From positions 1 through 64,000 of the forward strand of contig NZ_QKWJ01000006.1 in the NCBI RefSeq assembly GCF_003353055.1: a stretch of 64,000 bases of DNA. The letters are read 5' to 3'. Each line of letters opens with the position of its first letter. The first letter of the stretch is position 1. Positions 48,316 to 60,303 of the stretch are shown here, piece by piece. A program made the position numbers and the translations under genes. Under the pieces are notes generated by a model that worked only from the letters and a program-made list of their open reading frames with translations, was not told where the DNA came from and did no database searches. This stretch comes from Cupriavidus lacunae. GTDB taxonomy: Bacteria > Pseudomonadota > Gammaproteobacteria > Burkholderiales > Burkholderiaceae.

Positions 48316-49224
48316 TCAGCCGATGCTGGCAGCGTGCGTTGCGCCCGCGCGCCAGACGCCGGGTGTCACGCCGAATGTGGCACGAAAGCGATGGCTCAGG
48401 TGGCTGGCCGAGGCAAACCCGGCGCGGGCGGCCACCTCGTGCAGCGGACGGCGCGGATCGGCCAGCAGCCGCTGTGCCCGCTCCAGCCGCGCGCGCAGGA
48501 TCCAGGCATGGGGCGGCATGCCGAACGACACCCGGAACATGCGCGCGAAGTGGAACTCGGACAGCCCGGCCAGTGCGGCCAGTTCGCCCAGCGTGGGGTT
48601 GTCGCCGGGGTGGCTCTCGATCCAGTCGCGCACGGTGCGCCGCGCCTGCGCCGACAGGCCGCCGCGCCAGTCCGTCGGCGCGGCGCACCCGGCGTGGGTG
48701 AGCACCAGGTGGCTGACCGCCTCGTGCGCCAGCGCATTGCCGGCCATGCGCGCGTCGGGCTGGCCCCAGTTCATGGCGGCAAGCCGCTGGCTCAGGCCAA
48801 ACAGATAGGGATCGTCGGCAAAGGTCAGGTCACGCAAGGCCACCGCGCGCGGCTCGCGGTCGAGCAGGCGCACGCAGTGCCAGGCCAGGTATTCGGGGCG
48901 GAAGTACAGGTGCAGGAAGCGCTGCGGGCCGCCCACGTGCCAGCGCGATTCATGGTCGGCAGGCAGCAGGCACAGCCGGCCCGGGGCGCCCTTGTTGCCG
49001 GGCTGGTTGCGCCGGTAGGTGGCGTGCCCGCCTTCCAGGTAGACCGACATGGTGTGGTGGCCGGGCTGCGCGTAGCCGGTGCTGTCGTTCCGGTTGCGCC
49101 ACAGCGCCACGCCGAGGCCATCGCCCAGCGCGGCGGCGCGTTCCAGCGACGCGCGCGAGCCGCTGAGTGCGGCGAACACGGCGTGGCGCTGGAGCGGATC
49201 GGTCGGCATGGGCATGGGTTGCAC
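48316..49224 (-). CDS. AraC-family transcriptional regulator
   Basis: 302-residue regulator. The C-terminal ~100 residues form the AraC HTH pair (LGELAALAGLSEFHFARMFR and LHEVAARAGFASASHLSHRF, with the following GVTPGVWR). The N-terminal part is a cupin-like sensor (HTMSVYLEGGHATYRRNQPG, then RWHVGGPQRFLHLYF). The start is uncertain among several close ATG codons near 49224. The minus-strand mscS gene follows, and an MFS gene in the same direction precedes. Target and effector are unknown. Confidence 0.9.
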   Translation of the reverse strand: MQPMPMPTDPLQRHAVFAALSGSRASLERAAALGDGLGVALWRNRNDSTGYAQPGHHTMSVYLEGGHATYRRNQPGNKGAPGRLCLLPADHESRWHVGGPQRFLHLYFRPEYLAWHCVRLLDREPRAVALRDLTFADDPYLFGLSQRLAAMNWGQPDARMAGNALAHEAVSHLVLTHAGCAAPTDWRGGLSAQARRTVRDWIESHPGDNPTLGELAALAGLSEFHFARMFRVSFGMPPHAWILRARLERAQRLLADPRRPLHEVAARAGFASASHLSHRFRATFGVTPGVWRAGATHAASIG

Positions 49225-49324
49225 GCGTTGGTAAAGGGTGCGGCTGGGCTCGGCGTGCGCTACTTTCAGCGACGAAAGTTGGCGCGCGAGCCTCGACTAT
49301 ACCGCCCGCAGCCCCAAATCCGCA

Positions 49325-49343
49325 CACGCAGAAACGGGTACGC
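49325..49343 (+). repeat. Dispersed iteron-like motif
   Basis: Plus-strand CACGCAGAAACGGGTACGC followed by TTTG, between the MFS and AraC genes. Confidence 0.85.
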
Positions 49344-49375
49344 TTTGCGCATTTCGCTGCCCGTTTGCGCCCCGC

Positions 49376-50623
49376 TCAGGCCGAGTGGTCGTGCAGCTTG
49401 TCGCGCGACGCCAGCGCCGGGAACAGCCGCATCCACACCGCCACCACCAGCAGCGTGCCGACGCCGCCCAGGATCACCGCCCCCACCGGGCCGAAAAGCG
49501 CCGCCGTGACGCCGGACTCGAACTCGCCCAGCTGGTTGGAGGCGCCGATAAAGACCGAGTTGACGGCGCCGACGCGCCCGCGCATGTCGTCCGGCGTATC
49601 GAGCTGCACCAGCGTGGAGCGCACCACCACGCTGATCATGTCCGACGCGCCCAGCACCACCAGCGCCGCCATCGACAGCGGCAGCCAGGTCGACACGCCG
49701 AACACCACCGTGGCGACCCCGAACACCGCCACCGCGGCGAACATGATGCGCCCGGCGCGCCGGTTCAGCGGATGGCGCGCCAGCCACAGCGCCATGGCAA
49801 GTGCACCGATGGCCGGCGACGAGCGCAGCAGCCCCAGGCCCCAAGGCCCGGTATGCAGGATGTCGCGTGCGTAGATCGGCAAGAGCGCCGCGGCGCCGCC
49901 CAGCAACACCGCGACCATGTCCAGCGAGATCGCCCCCAGCAGCACCGGGCGGCTGCGGATATAGGCAAAGCCGGCAAAGACGGTGCGCACGCTGACCGGC
50001 GCGGTCAGCCGCTGCGCGGCCTGGCGCAGCGTGATGCCGCTCACCAGCGCGGCCGCGATGGCAAACAGTGTCGCGCTCAGCGTGTACACCACGCCCGGGC
50101 CCGCCACATAGGCAAAGCCGCCGATGGCCGGGCCGATGATGATGGCGGTCTGGCCGGCCGAGCTCGCCAGCGCCACGGCGCGCGGCAGCTGGCGCGGCGT
50201 CACCACGCTGGGCAGCAGCGCCTGCAGCGTGGGGTTCTCGAACGCGCGCGTGGCCCCGATCAGCGCGACGAAAACAAAGATGTAGTGGCTGTCGATCCAG
50301 CCATTCAAGCTGGCTGCCGCCATCCCCGCGGCCAGCAGTGCTTCGATCGACTGGCAGGTGCGCACGATCCGGCGCCGGTCGAAACGGTCCGCCACATGGC
50401 CCGACATCAGGATCAGCACCACCGACGGCAGGAACTGCACCAGCCCGACCATGCCCAGCATCAGCGGGTCGCGCGTCAGGTCGTACATCTGCCAGCCCAC
50501 CGCCACGGTAAAGATCTGGTAGCCAATGGTGGTGCACAGGCGCGCGAACCAGTAGCGGCGGAAAACGGCGTCGCGGAATACGCTGTCCGGCTCGGCGGCC
50601 GGGACGGTGGCAGGGGAAGACAT
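49376..50623 (-). CDS. MFS transporter (MFS_3 / EntS-like)
   Basis: 415-residue inner-membrane exporter with about 12 hydrophobic segments. Family sequence includes FQ-like start FRRYWFARLCTTIGYQIFTV, the loop GHVADRFDRRRIVRTCQ, and LGASDMISVVVRSTLVQL. This branch contains siderophore (enterobactin) and macrolide exporters. No siderophore genes are nearby, so the substrate is open. Start at 50623; the upstream sequence has AGGGGAAGAC before the ATG. Confidence 0.9.
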   Translation of the reverse strand: MSSPATVPAAEPDSVFRDAVFRRYWFARLCTTIGYQIFTVAVGWQMYDLTRDPLMLGMVGLVQFLPSVVLILMSGHVADRFDRRRIVRTCQSIEALLAAGMAAASLNGWIDSHYIFVFVALIGATRAFENPTLQALLPSVVTPRQLPRAVALASSAGQTAIIIGPAIGGFAYVAGPGVVYTLSATLFAIAAALVSGITLRQAAQRLTAPVSVRTVFAGFAYIRSRPVLLGAISLDMVAVLLGGAAALLPIYARDILHTGPWGLGLLRSSPAIGALAMALWLARHPLNRRAGRIMFAAVAVFGVATVVFGVSTWLPLSMAALVVLGASDMISVVVRSTLVQLDTPDDMRGRVGAVNSVFIGASNQLGEFESGVTAALFGPVGAVILGGVGTLLVVAVWMRLFPALASRDKLHDHSA

Positions 50624-50840
50624 GGGTGCGGGAGGGAGGCGGAAATTGTTGTGCGCTGCCGCGGGTCACCGTGCCATCGGGGACACGATGCCAGCAATTG
50701 CAGCGCACAAAGGCAAGATTCTAAAGCGCATGCTTAATTCATGCATACAGATGGCCACATACGCACACAAAAAGCGGCGAGATATGCGCGTCGCTGCCGC
50801 CTTTCGGGTACAAGCGGCCGGAAGCGGGGGGCCAACAGCC

Positions 50841-50887
50841 TGCAAGCAAAACGGCCCGCGTTCATCACGCGGGCCGTTTTGCTTGCA
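50841..50887. terminator. Long perfect hairpin downstream of prfC
   Basis: A 20-base perfect inverted repeat (TGCAAGCAAAACGGCCCGCG and its complement) with a seven-base loop, 15 bases past the prfC stop. The stem contains TTTT on either strand. It probably ends prfC transcription, and could work in both directions. Confidence 0.8.
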
Positions 50888-50901
50888 GCGGATACACAGG
50901 A

Positions 50902-52503
<1,602 letters not shown>

Positions 52504-52663
52504 GGCAGCGGAGTTTGACTGGGAATATTGGATGGCCCGGCGGGTGGCCGGGACCAGGACCGGCAGCGCCGCAGGCGGCGACGGGGCCGAGCACTGCGGG
52601 CACGCGAAGGGAATGGGGCGTTATTTTACCGGTTTGGGCGCCGCTACGGGATTTGCGCTGTTC

Positions 52664-53734
52664 CTATTCGGCCAGCTTGTCCGCCGGCTTGCCGCGCAGG
52701 CTGCCGAACTGCAGCGCGTACTGGCGCGTCAGTTCGGCGCCGAAAAAGAAAATCTGTGCCGAGTAGTACACCCATAGCATCAGCGCCACCACCGAGCCCG
52801 CGGCGCCGTACGACGAGGCCACGGCGCTGTTGCCCAGGTACAGGCCGATGAGCCGCTTGCCGAACGAAAACAGCAGCGCGGTGATGACCGCACCCATGGT
52901 CACGTCGCGCCAGGCGATGCGTGCATTGGGCAGCATCTTGAAGATCACGGCGAACAGCGTGGTCACCACGGCAAAGGAAAACACGGTGGAGATCACATCG
53001 GCCACCGGCGCAAACCACGACTGTGTCCACAACTGGCCCCAGAGCCGCTCGACCACCGCCAGCGCGGCATTGACGATCAGCGATACCAGCAGCATGAAGG
53101 CCAGCACCAGCACCAGGCTGAATGACAGCAGGCGCGCGTGCAGCAGTTGCCGCCAGCTGGCCGTTGCGGGCACCGGCACATGCCAGATGTCATCCAGGCT
53201 GCTCTTGAGTTCGGCAAAGGCACTGGTGGCGCCTACGAACAGGATGCCCGTCGCTATCAGTGCCGCCATGCCGCTGCCGCCGGCGCGGTGCGTGGCGGCG
53301 AGTATTTGCTGGATGGCGGCGGCGCCCTGGTCGCCCACCAGGTCTTTGAGCTGCGTGAAGATCTCGCCGCGCGCGGCCTCGGCGCCAAAAAACAATCCGG
53401 CGATCGAGATCACCAGCACCAGGATCGGCGCCAGCGAGAACAACATATAAAAAGACAGGGCCGCACCCTTGCTGGCGGCGCGGTGCGCGAACCACGAGTT
53501 GATGGCGGCGCCGACCACGCGCAACGTGCGCGCGCCGGTGTGGCGGTCGGGCAGCCAGTGCGGGCGATGCTTGCGCGGCTGCGGCACGCCGCTGGCGGCA
53601 GGAGAGGTCGGGGGGTCGGTCTTGTCGGTCACGGCCTTGTGCTGACGCGACCCGCCATGCGGAGCGCGCGTGCGTTGCGCCTGCCCGCGCGGCGCGGTGT
53701 GCGCGGCGGACTCTGCGTTCATCATACTGCGCAT
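52664..53734 (-). CDS. YihY/UPF0761 family inner-membrane protein
   Basis: 356-residue protein. The first ~70 residues are hydrophilic, basic and proline-rich. The rest is the YihY (formerly called ribonuclease BN) domain with about six hydrophobic segments: RAASKGAALSFYMLFSLAPI, LKSSLDDIWHVP, and SYGAAGSVVALMLWVYYSAQ. The RNase BN assignment is historical and the function is unknown. Start taken at 53734; ATGs at 53725 and 53722 are equally possible. It lies upstream of prfC in the same direction. Confidence 0.88.
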   Translation of the reverse strand: MRSMMNAESAAHTAPRGQAQRTRAPHGGSRQHKAVTDKTDPPTSPAASGVPQPRKHRPHWLPDRHTGARTLRVVGAAINSWFAHRAASKGAALSFYMLFSLAPILVLVISIAGLFFGAEAARGEIFTQLKDLVGDQGAAAIQQILAATHRAGGSGMAALIATGILFVGATSAFAELKSSLDDIWHVPVPATASWRQLLHARLLSFSLVLVLAFMLLVSLIVNAALAVVERLWGQLWTQSWFAPVADVISTVFSFAVVTTLFAVIFKMLPNARIAWRDVTMGAVITALLFSFGKRLIGLYLGNSAVASSYGAAGSVVALMLWVYYSAQIFFFGAELTRQYALQFGSLRGKPADKLAE

Positions 53735-53874
53735 CGGGCGGGTTGCCCAATCGGGCGTACGGAGCCGCGCACCGATAGAGGCACCGAGCGGCGCACCGGA
53801 GGCAACCTGCTACAGTAAGACCAGGCATACCTGCCGGCGCATCCCTGCCCGCGCGCCGGCGCAAGGAGGCACCC

Positions 53875-54078
53875 GTGACCTGCAACCTCCGCACACGCCC
53901 CGCGGCCGTGCTGATGATCGTCGCAGTGCTGGGCTGCGCCGGCTGCGAGCGCAGCCAGCCGGGCCCCAAGCCGATCTCCGGCACCGCGTCCAGCGCCCTG
54001 CCGGGTGCGCCGTCCGCGCCCGCCACGTCCAATACCCCCGACGCCCCACGCGCCCCCGCATCGGGCCAGCCACGCTGA
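53875..54078 (+). CDS. Small lipoprotein
   Basis: 67-residue predicted outer-membrane or periplasmic lipoprotein. The signal peptide ends in a lipobox (VLGC or CAGC, around residues 18-24). The mature part is a short Pro/Ala/Ser-rich tail without a recognised domain. Translation starts at a GTG at 53875 with a strong AAGGAGG site. Entericidin-like or simple structural roles are possible, but nothing decides. Confidence 0.7.
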   Translation: MTCNLRTRPAAVLMIVAVLGCAGCERSQPGPKPISGTASSALPGAPSAPATSNTPDAPRAPASGQPR

Positions 54079-54104
54079 CGCCACGCACGCTGGCGCACCC
54101 CGGG

Positions 54105-54123
54105 GCGTACCCGTTTCTGCGTG
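54105..54123 (-). repeat. Dispersed iteron-like motif
   Basis: Minus-strand CACGCAGAAACGGGTACGC, 27 bases after the small lipoprotein gene. Confidence 0.85.
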
Positions 54124-54384
54124 GCCGCGCCAGCGTGATGTGCGCCTGAGCCTCAATGCGCGCCGCAACTCCGCGGGCAAGACTGATGTAACGCCTGTTT
54201 CAAGCACGCAACGGGTTGCAAGACCGTGGCGGCAGCGCCGTGCCGCGCGGCAATCGTCCACCCGGTGCGCGCAAGGGGCGGCCGGTGCCGTGCCTGCGCG
54301 GCCGCGACGCGCGCCATCCGCGTTGCAACGGCGAAACCGATTGGTCCGCCGCGGCGCCCCTGTGCCCACCCGGATGGGTGGTGC

Positions 54385-54421
54385 GGGCCGTAAAGCCGCC
54401 TGCCACAAGCCTTTACGGCCC
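54385..54421. promoter_or_regulatory. Inverted repeat abutting a sigma-54-like promoter
   Basis: GGGCCGTAAAG and CTTTACGGCCC form a perfect 11-base dyad with a 15-base centre. It ends directly before the -24 element at 54423. No T run follows, so an operator or activator site is more likely than a terminator. Confidence 0.5.
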
Positions 54422-54422
54422 T

Positions 54423-54438
54423 TGGCACACTTGTCGCT
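54423..54438 (+). promoter_or_regulatory. Sigma-54-like promoter
   Basis: TGGCACACTTGTCGCT matches the -24/-12 consensus TGGCACG-N4-TTGCW, with GG and GC ten bases apart and one mismatch in each variable flank. Transcription would run toward the small genes at 54520 and 54862. The VpsR-like regulator at 55375-56742 is a natural candidate activator, by inference. Confidence 0.5.
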
Positions 54439-54519
54439 CTGCCTCCGGCAAGCGCAGGCCTGCCAGCCTGCGCCCGTCCCTGTGCAGACCCAATCTGGCA
54501 CACAGGAGAGAACCCAGCC

Positions 54520-54744
54520 ATGCGTCATCCCCCCTCCCGCATGACGGCTCGCCGGCGCGCTTACCGCCTGGCCGGTCCGCCGCCGTCAGAGGTGGACTTG
54601 CTGTCGGCGCCGCTGCTGCCCTATCCGCGCGCGCGCGCGCCACAGGTTGCGCGTGCCGCCCAAGGCGCCGCGTGCGCGGTGACCCGGGGACCTGTGCAGG
54701 CCAGGCCTGCGTTTCGCCGCCATGAGGGCAAGCGGCGCGCGTAG
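54520..54744 (+). CDS. Possible small basic protein
   Basis: 74-residue frame, arginine- and proline-rich, not recognised (MRHPPSRMTARRRAYRLAGP at the start). AGGAGAG lies upstream but about 12 bases from the ATG, which is long. It sits just downstream of a sigma-54-like promoter. It may be a real small gene or just leader sequence of the secreted-protein gene. Confidence 0.3.
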   Translation: MRHPPSRMTARRRAYRLAGPPPSEVDLLSAPLLPYPRARAPQVARAAQGAACAVTRGPVQARPAFRRHEGKRRA

Positions 54745-54861
54745 CAGCCGGCACGGCAGTGCCGCAGACAAACAACAAGCGGGCACGCGAGCCAGCGTAT
54801 CCGCCCGAATTTGGTGCTCCGTCCCCCGGCGGTCACCTTTTTTCCACAGGGAGGCGTGGAC

Positions 54862-55257
54862 ATGAAAGCCGTCATGCTTGCCATCGCGCTGGCCGTCTGC
54901 TCGAGCGGCGCGGCCGGGGCCAGCTATGCCTGGTTCGACCGCCCCGACGCAGCCAGCGCCAACAGCCACGCCGCCGTCAGCAACGATGTCTATGTGCGCG
55001 GCTTCGGCTGGGCCTGGGGGGAGTTGCAGCTGTCACCAGACACGCCGGGCGGCGACGCGCTGCCGCCGCCCGAGCGGCACGCGCGCGACAGCCTGCGCCG
55101 CCTCGACATCGTGCCGTGGCGACAGCCGGATGAAAGCGGGCCGCGCCCTGCGCGCGGCAAGATCAGCATGAACCTCGCCTCGGGGCCAGCGGATACGGCC
55201 AGCGGCGGGTTCGCGGGCGGGACGGGGGCCGGGCGGCCCCTGGGGGTTGTGCGCTGA
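54862..55257 (+). CDS. Small exported hypothetical protein
   Basis: 131-residue protein with a signal peptide (MKAVMLAIALAVCSSGAAGA, cleaved near ASYA). The mature part has no recognised domain; it contains SNDVYVRGFGWAWGELQLSP and a Gly/Arg-rich end. GGGAGG precedes the ATG at 54862. Its stop lies about 120 bases from the convergent VpsR-like gene. Co-transcription with the 54520 frame from the sigma-54-like promoter is possible. Confidence 0.75.
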   Translation: MKAVMLAIALAVCSSGAAGASYAWFDRPDAASANSHAAVSNDVYVRGFGWAWGELQLSPDTPGGDALPPPERHARDSLRRLDIVPWRQPDESGPRPARGKISMNLASGPADTASGGFAGGTGAGRPLGVVR

Positions 55258-55374
55258 CGTGCCGGCCGGCACGGGGAAAGGCGGAAGCGGCGAGCGGACG
55301 TCGCCGCTTCCCCTTTCCCACAGGCGCCTCGGAGCAGGCCGGTACCGCCTGTCGGCGGTCTGCGCCTGTTGCAC

Positions 55375-56742
<1,368 letters not shown>

Positions 56743-56867
56743 CACGATCTCCCGGACGTTAGGCTTGTTCTTGGTTCCGGCACCCGTGGCCGCCGCCTCG
56801 GCGCGCGGCCGGGGCGGGCGGTGGGGCTGAACTGGCAGCGGGCATGGGCCCGCGGTCGACGTCGGTG

Positions 56868-57338
56868 TCACGAGCTGGACAGACTGCGGGATGCTTCGTC
56901 AGGCGCGCCAGGATAGTCCGTGCCTGGCTGGAGCTGCTCGCGGATGCGCCGTCGCACCGCCTCCTTCTCGCGCATCAGTTCCACGCGTGGCGCCTGCGGC
57001 GACTGGCCGGAGTACTGATAGTAGAGCGTCTTGTAGGTCAGCTGGCTCAGGATCCATTCCTGCAGCAGCGCGCGCTGGCGCGCCAGTTCTCCTTCGAGCA
57101 GGCGATGGCGGCGCAGCAGGTTTGCCACGGCCGCGCGGGCGCTGTCGCTCAGTTCGCTGTCTTCGGCAAGCAGGGCGTCCACATCGGCGGTGGCAGCCTC
57201 ACGCACAGTCCGCCTGGCGGGCACTTCACCTGCGGCTTCCCCCACGGCAGCCCAGGCATGATGAATGGATCGGATGGATCGGTTACTGGACTCCCTGACA
57301 GGCCCGATGGCGGGTCGCCGGATCTCTCCTGCGGTCAT
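56868..57338 (-). CDS. Hypothetical helical protein
   Basis: 156-residue cytoplasmic protein, not recognised. It is largely helical and charged, with a probable coiled coil (LLRRHRLLEGELARQRALLQ) and a second helix VELMREKEAVRRRIREQL. It lies 125 bases upstream of the VpsR-like gene in the same direction. The start at 57338 has GGGGA nearby. Confidence 0.6.
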   Translation of the reverse strand: MTAGEIRRPAIGPVRESSNRSIRSIHHAWAAVGEAAGEVPARRTVREAATADVDALLAEDSELSDSARAAVANLLRRHRLLEGELARQRALLQEWILSQLTYKTLYYQYSGQSPQAPRVELMREKEAVRRRIREQLQPGTDYPGAPDEASRSLSSS

Positions 57339-58016
57339 GATTATCCCCGTTGAACAACATCCCCCGGCACTACACGTCTGCGGTTACCACTTGTCAGTCT
57401 TGGAATGTTCTTATCTGCGTGGCGCGCGTGTTTTCCGCACGCTCCCGGATGGTGGCCCACGCCGCCTTGCTGGCGGTCTGATCCCGAAAGGTCCCCGGAA
57501 CCGAGGGGCGGTACCGGAGCGTTTCAGTCTGCTCCGGCATCCTGCCGCATGCACCGGAGTCAAGAAGGGGCGCTTGCCGCGCCCCTCTTTGCCACGTCTA
57601 TAGTTCAGTGCATTTGCGGCGGTTTGTCCAGCCCCGCGTGGGTGACTTACAGCCAATCTCATCCTTTGGTATGAGTCCCCGCCAACACTTGCGAATGCGT
57701 TGGCGAAGGCACACCATCGGGCTTTGCAGCCAGCCCGATAGCCCAACCATACTACGCAGAAACGGGTACGCTTTGACACCCCACTGGTGGTGGGTTCGGG
57801 CCAGGTGCCAGGGACGTTGCCACCCATACCGGCACGCAGAAACAGGTACGCCGTGGCAACCCGGTGCCGCAATCGCCGGCACGCAGAAACGGGTACGGAC
57901 GGCGGCGGCCGCTGCGCCAGGTCGCTGTCATCGGAGCGACATCATCACGCCATGAAAAAAGGGCAGCCTGCGCCGCCCTTCTGCATCCGCCCCGGCTACC
58001 GCCCGCCAGCCAGCGC
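57339..58016. other. 678-base region: possible structured RNA and three iteron-like motifs
   Basis: On the plus strand 57391-57590 is rich in hairpins: CCGGAGC/GCTCCGG (57514-57537) and AGGGGCGC/GCGCCCCT followed by CTTT (57566-57590), the latter like a weak terminator with no gene before it. A small RNA is possible but unproven. Further on are three motif copies (57753-57897). No coding frame is supported. Confidence 0.45.
57753..57897 (+). repeat. Three iteron-like motifs
   Basis: Plus-strand copies start at 57753 (standard core), 57833 (AACAGGT variant) and 57880 (ends GGTACGG). They lie between the azgA 3' end and the hypothetical gene at 57338, about 2.5 kb before the origin array. Confidence 0.85.
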
Positions 58017-59393
58017 TCAGTGCCCCGGCAGATAGTAGAACTTGAAGATGAACACCGCGGCGATGATCCAAACCATGACCGGCACGCCACGCGCGCGCCC
58101 GGTCAGCAGCTTGAGCACGGCGTAGCTGATAAAGCCGAACGCGACACCGTTGGCGACCGAATACGTGAACGGCATGCCCAGCGCGGTCATCACCGCGGGC
58201 ACCACCTCGGTGACGTCGTTCCAGTCGATCTCCAGCAGCTCGCGCAACATCAGGCAGGACACATACAGCAGCGCCGGCGCAGTGGCATAGGCCGGCACCG
58301 TGCCCGCCAGCGGCGCGATAAACAGCGCGGCAAGAAACAGCACGGCCACCGTCACCGCGGTCAGGCCGGTGCGCCCGCCCGCCTGCACGCCGGACGCACT
58401 TTCGATATACGCGGTCGTCGACGACGTGCCCAGGAACGAGCCCGCCATGATCGCGGTGCTGTCGGCCATCAGCGCCTTGTTCAGCCGGTCCATCTTGCCG
58501 GCCTTGAGCAGGCCCGCGCGATTGGCCACGCCCATCAGCGTGCCGGTGGCGTCAAACAGCTCCACCAGGAAGAACACCAGCACCACGTTGATGATGCCGA
58601 TCGACAGCGCCGCGGAAATATCGAGCTTGAACAGCGTCGGGCTGAGCGAAGGCGGCGCGGAAAACACGCCGTGAAACGTGTTGCCGGCAAACGCGAAACT
58701 CAGCAGCGTGGTAAGCAGGATGCCGATCAGGATCGCGCCCTTCACGCGCAGGTGGTCCAGCGCCACGATCACGAAGAAGCCGATGATCGCCAGCACCGCC
58801 GAAGGCTGGTGCAGGTCGCCGATGGTCACCAGCGTGGCCGGGCTCGCGGCGACGATGCCGGCGTTCTTCAGCGCGACGATCGCCAGGAACAGCCCGATGC
58901 CCGCGGTGATCGCCACGCGGATCGAGTGCGGAATGCCATTGACGATCATCTCGCGCACGCGGAACAGCGTCACCAGCAGGAACAGGCAGCCGGAGATAAA
59001 GACTGCGCCGAGCGCTGCCTCCCACGGGAAGCCCATGCCCTTGACCACCGTGTAGGCGAAATAGGCGTTCAGGCCCATGCCGGGCGCCATCGCGATCGGG
59101 TAGTTGGCATAGAAGCCCATGATCAGGGTGCCGATCGCCGCGGCCACGCAGGTGGCGACGAACACCGCGTCCTTGGGCATGCCTGCATCTCCGAGAATCG
59201 AGGGATTGACGAAGATGATGTACGCCATCGTCAGGAACGTGGTGATGCCGGCGAGGATCTCGGTACGGACATCCGTCTCGTGCTCGCGCAGCCTGAATAC
59301 GCGTTCGATCACTGAAGGCGCGGCCCGGGGCTGGCCCTGCGGCACATTGGCGGTTGACGTGCCCGGCTTGGAAGCGGGTTCCGGCATCGACAT
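58017..59393 (-). CDS. NCS2 purine permease, AzgA-like
   Basis: 458-residue inner-membrane permease with about 12-14 hydrophobic segments, matching AzgA/GhxP-type hypoxanthine-guanine-adenine transporters. Typical sequence includes TFLTMAYIIFVNPSILGDAG, YANYPIAMAPGMGLNAYFAY and GSFLGTSSTTAYIESASGVQ. It likely takes up purine bases with protons. Start at 59393 (MSMPEPASK) with AGGAG upstream. It stands alone, though a purA paralogue lies 20 kb away. Confidence 0.94.
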   Translation of the reverse strand: MSMPEPASKPGTSTANVPQGQPRAAPSVIERVFRLREHETDVRTEILAGITTFLTMAYIIFVNPSILGDAGMPKDAVFVATCVAAAIGTLIMGFYANYPIAMAPGMGLNAYFAYTVVKGMGFPWEAALGAVFISGCLFLLVTLFRVREMIVNGIPHSIRVAITAGIGLFLAIVALKNAGIVAASPATLVTIGDLHQPSAVLAIIGFFVIVALDHLRVKGAILIGILLTTLLSFAFAGNTFHGVFSAPPSLSPTLFKLDISAALSIGIINVVLVFFLVELFDATGTLMGVANRAGLLKAGKMDRLNKALMADSTAIMAGSFLGTSSTTAYIESASGVQAGGRTGLTAVTVAVLFLAALFIAPLAGTVPAYATAPALLYVSCLMLRELLEIDWNDVTEVVPAVMTALGMPFTYSVANGVAFGFISYAVLKLLTGRARGVPVMVWIIAAVFIFKFYYLPGH

Positions 59394-59820
59394 GAATGGT
59401 CTCCTGATATCGTTATCGTGTCCGCGGCGACTGGCGCGGGGCGCGATGGGCTGTATGGCCCGCCTGGGCGGCCCGGACCAGCCTGGCTGTCTCGTCCTGC
59501 GCCCCACGATGCGGCAAGCGTACTCTGGTACAGGCCGTCCACGCTTCGCCACGGTGTGCACGAATAAGCGACATGCAAAAGGCGTGATGATCCCATGGCG
59601 TGCACGCGCGATGCCAGCCCCGGATCCGGGGCGTTCCCATCTTGACGGTGGCGGCAATCCCCCGTATAAACCCGCCTAGATTCAAGCGACGAGGCAACAG
59701 TTCATTCGTTAGCCACCGTCTGGTACTTCGGTTGTCCATGGTGTCCTTTCCTTGAGTTCCCCGTGTCGGATGACGTTTTCGTCATGCGATCTTTTATGTC
59801 CTTTTTCTGGAAAGCAAATC
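59394..59820. other. 427-base region between azgA and cspA
   Basis: It contains the azgA upstream region, a strong plus-strand promoter (59642-59670) and a cspA leader of about 145 bases. In the leader ATGACG and CGTCAT (59770-59785) form a small hairpin. Long leaders are usual for cold-shock genes. No other gene is supported. Confidence 0.6.
59642..59670 (+). promoter_or_regulatory. Sigma-70 promoter of cspA
   Basis: TTGACG, a 17-base spacer and TATAAA, each one base from consensus. Predicted transcription start is near 59677, leaving a leader of about 145 bases before the ATG. Confidence 0.75.
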
Positions 59821-60024
59821 ATGCAAACCGGTATCGTCAAGTGGTTCAACGACGCCAAGGGCTTCGGCTTCATCAAGCCGGACGCGGGTGGTGACGACCT
59901 CTTCGCCCATTTCTCGGAAATCCGCTCCGACGGCTTCAAGTCGCTGCAGGAAAACCAGCGCGTGCAGTTCGAAGTCAAGAACGGCCCGAAGGGCCTGCAG
60001 GCAGCGAACATCACCCCGCTGTAA
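59821..60024 (+). CDS. cspA: Cold-shock protein (CspA family)
   Basis: 67-residue single cold-shock domain that binds single-stranded RNA and DNA. RNP1 is KGFGFI and RNP2 DLFAHFSEI, preceded by the usual GIVKWFNDA start. Start at 59821; upstream in-frame codons belong to the leader. It has a strong promoter and a clear terminator, so it is monocistronic. It borders the left side of the rep origin, mirrored by a second csp gene to the right. Confidence 0.97.
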   Translation: MQTGIVKWFNDAKGFGFIKPDAGGDDLFAHFSEIRSDGFKSLQENQRVQFEVKNGPKGLQAANITPL

Positions 60025-60063
60025 GCGTTGACCGCCGGCGCGCCTTGCGCGCGCCGACAACGT

Positions 60064-60092
60064 AAAACCCCGCCACATGGCGGGGTTTTTTG
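60064..60092 (+). terminator. Rho-independent terminator of cspA
   Basis: ACCCCGCCA pairs with TGGCGGGGT, followed by TTTTTTGTTTT, 40 bases after the stop codon. Confidence 0.92.
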
Positions 60093-60243
60093 TTTTCTGG
60101 CGCCGTATCGCGTATGCGGGTCGCCTTCGCTCCAGCGTTTCGACCGCTTCCGCACCCGCCGCTTCGGGCCTCTTCGCTTCGGGCCTCTCCGCTTCCCCTC
60201 GACGCTCGGCTTGCCGGCAGCCGGCCATGCTCGCGGCGTACGC

Positions 60244-60278
60244 GGCTGACGCGCACTGCCCAGCAGTGCGCGTCAGCC
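60244..60278. repeat. Perfect 16-base hairpin at the left edge of the origin
   Basis: GGCTGACGCGCACTGC and its exact complement are separated by CCA, giving a very stable stem. It lies 25 bases before the first origin iteron. No T run follows, so a boundary or protein-binding role is as likely as termination. Confidence 0.7.
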
Positions 60279-60303
60279 GACCCCTCCCTCCCGCCCCCCA
60301 GCA

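Larger units (their letters stand above)
54079..54519. other. 440-base intergenic region
   Basis: It holds an iteron-like motif (54105), an 11-base inverted repeat (54385-54421) and a sigma-54-like promoter (54423-54438). Frames running through it overlap each other and have no ribosome-binding sites, so I call no gene. Confidence 0.5.

Noticed and set aside
54153-54521. Minus-strand small gene in the 54 kb gap
   Set aside because: Arg/Ala/Pro-rich frame overlapping others, no ribosome-binding site, and it crosses the sigma-54-like promoter and dyad.
58661-58683. parS-like inverted repeat AACACG...CGTGTT
   Set aside because: Imperfect and lies inside the azgA coding sequence; likely chance.
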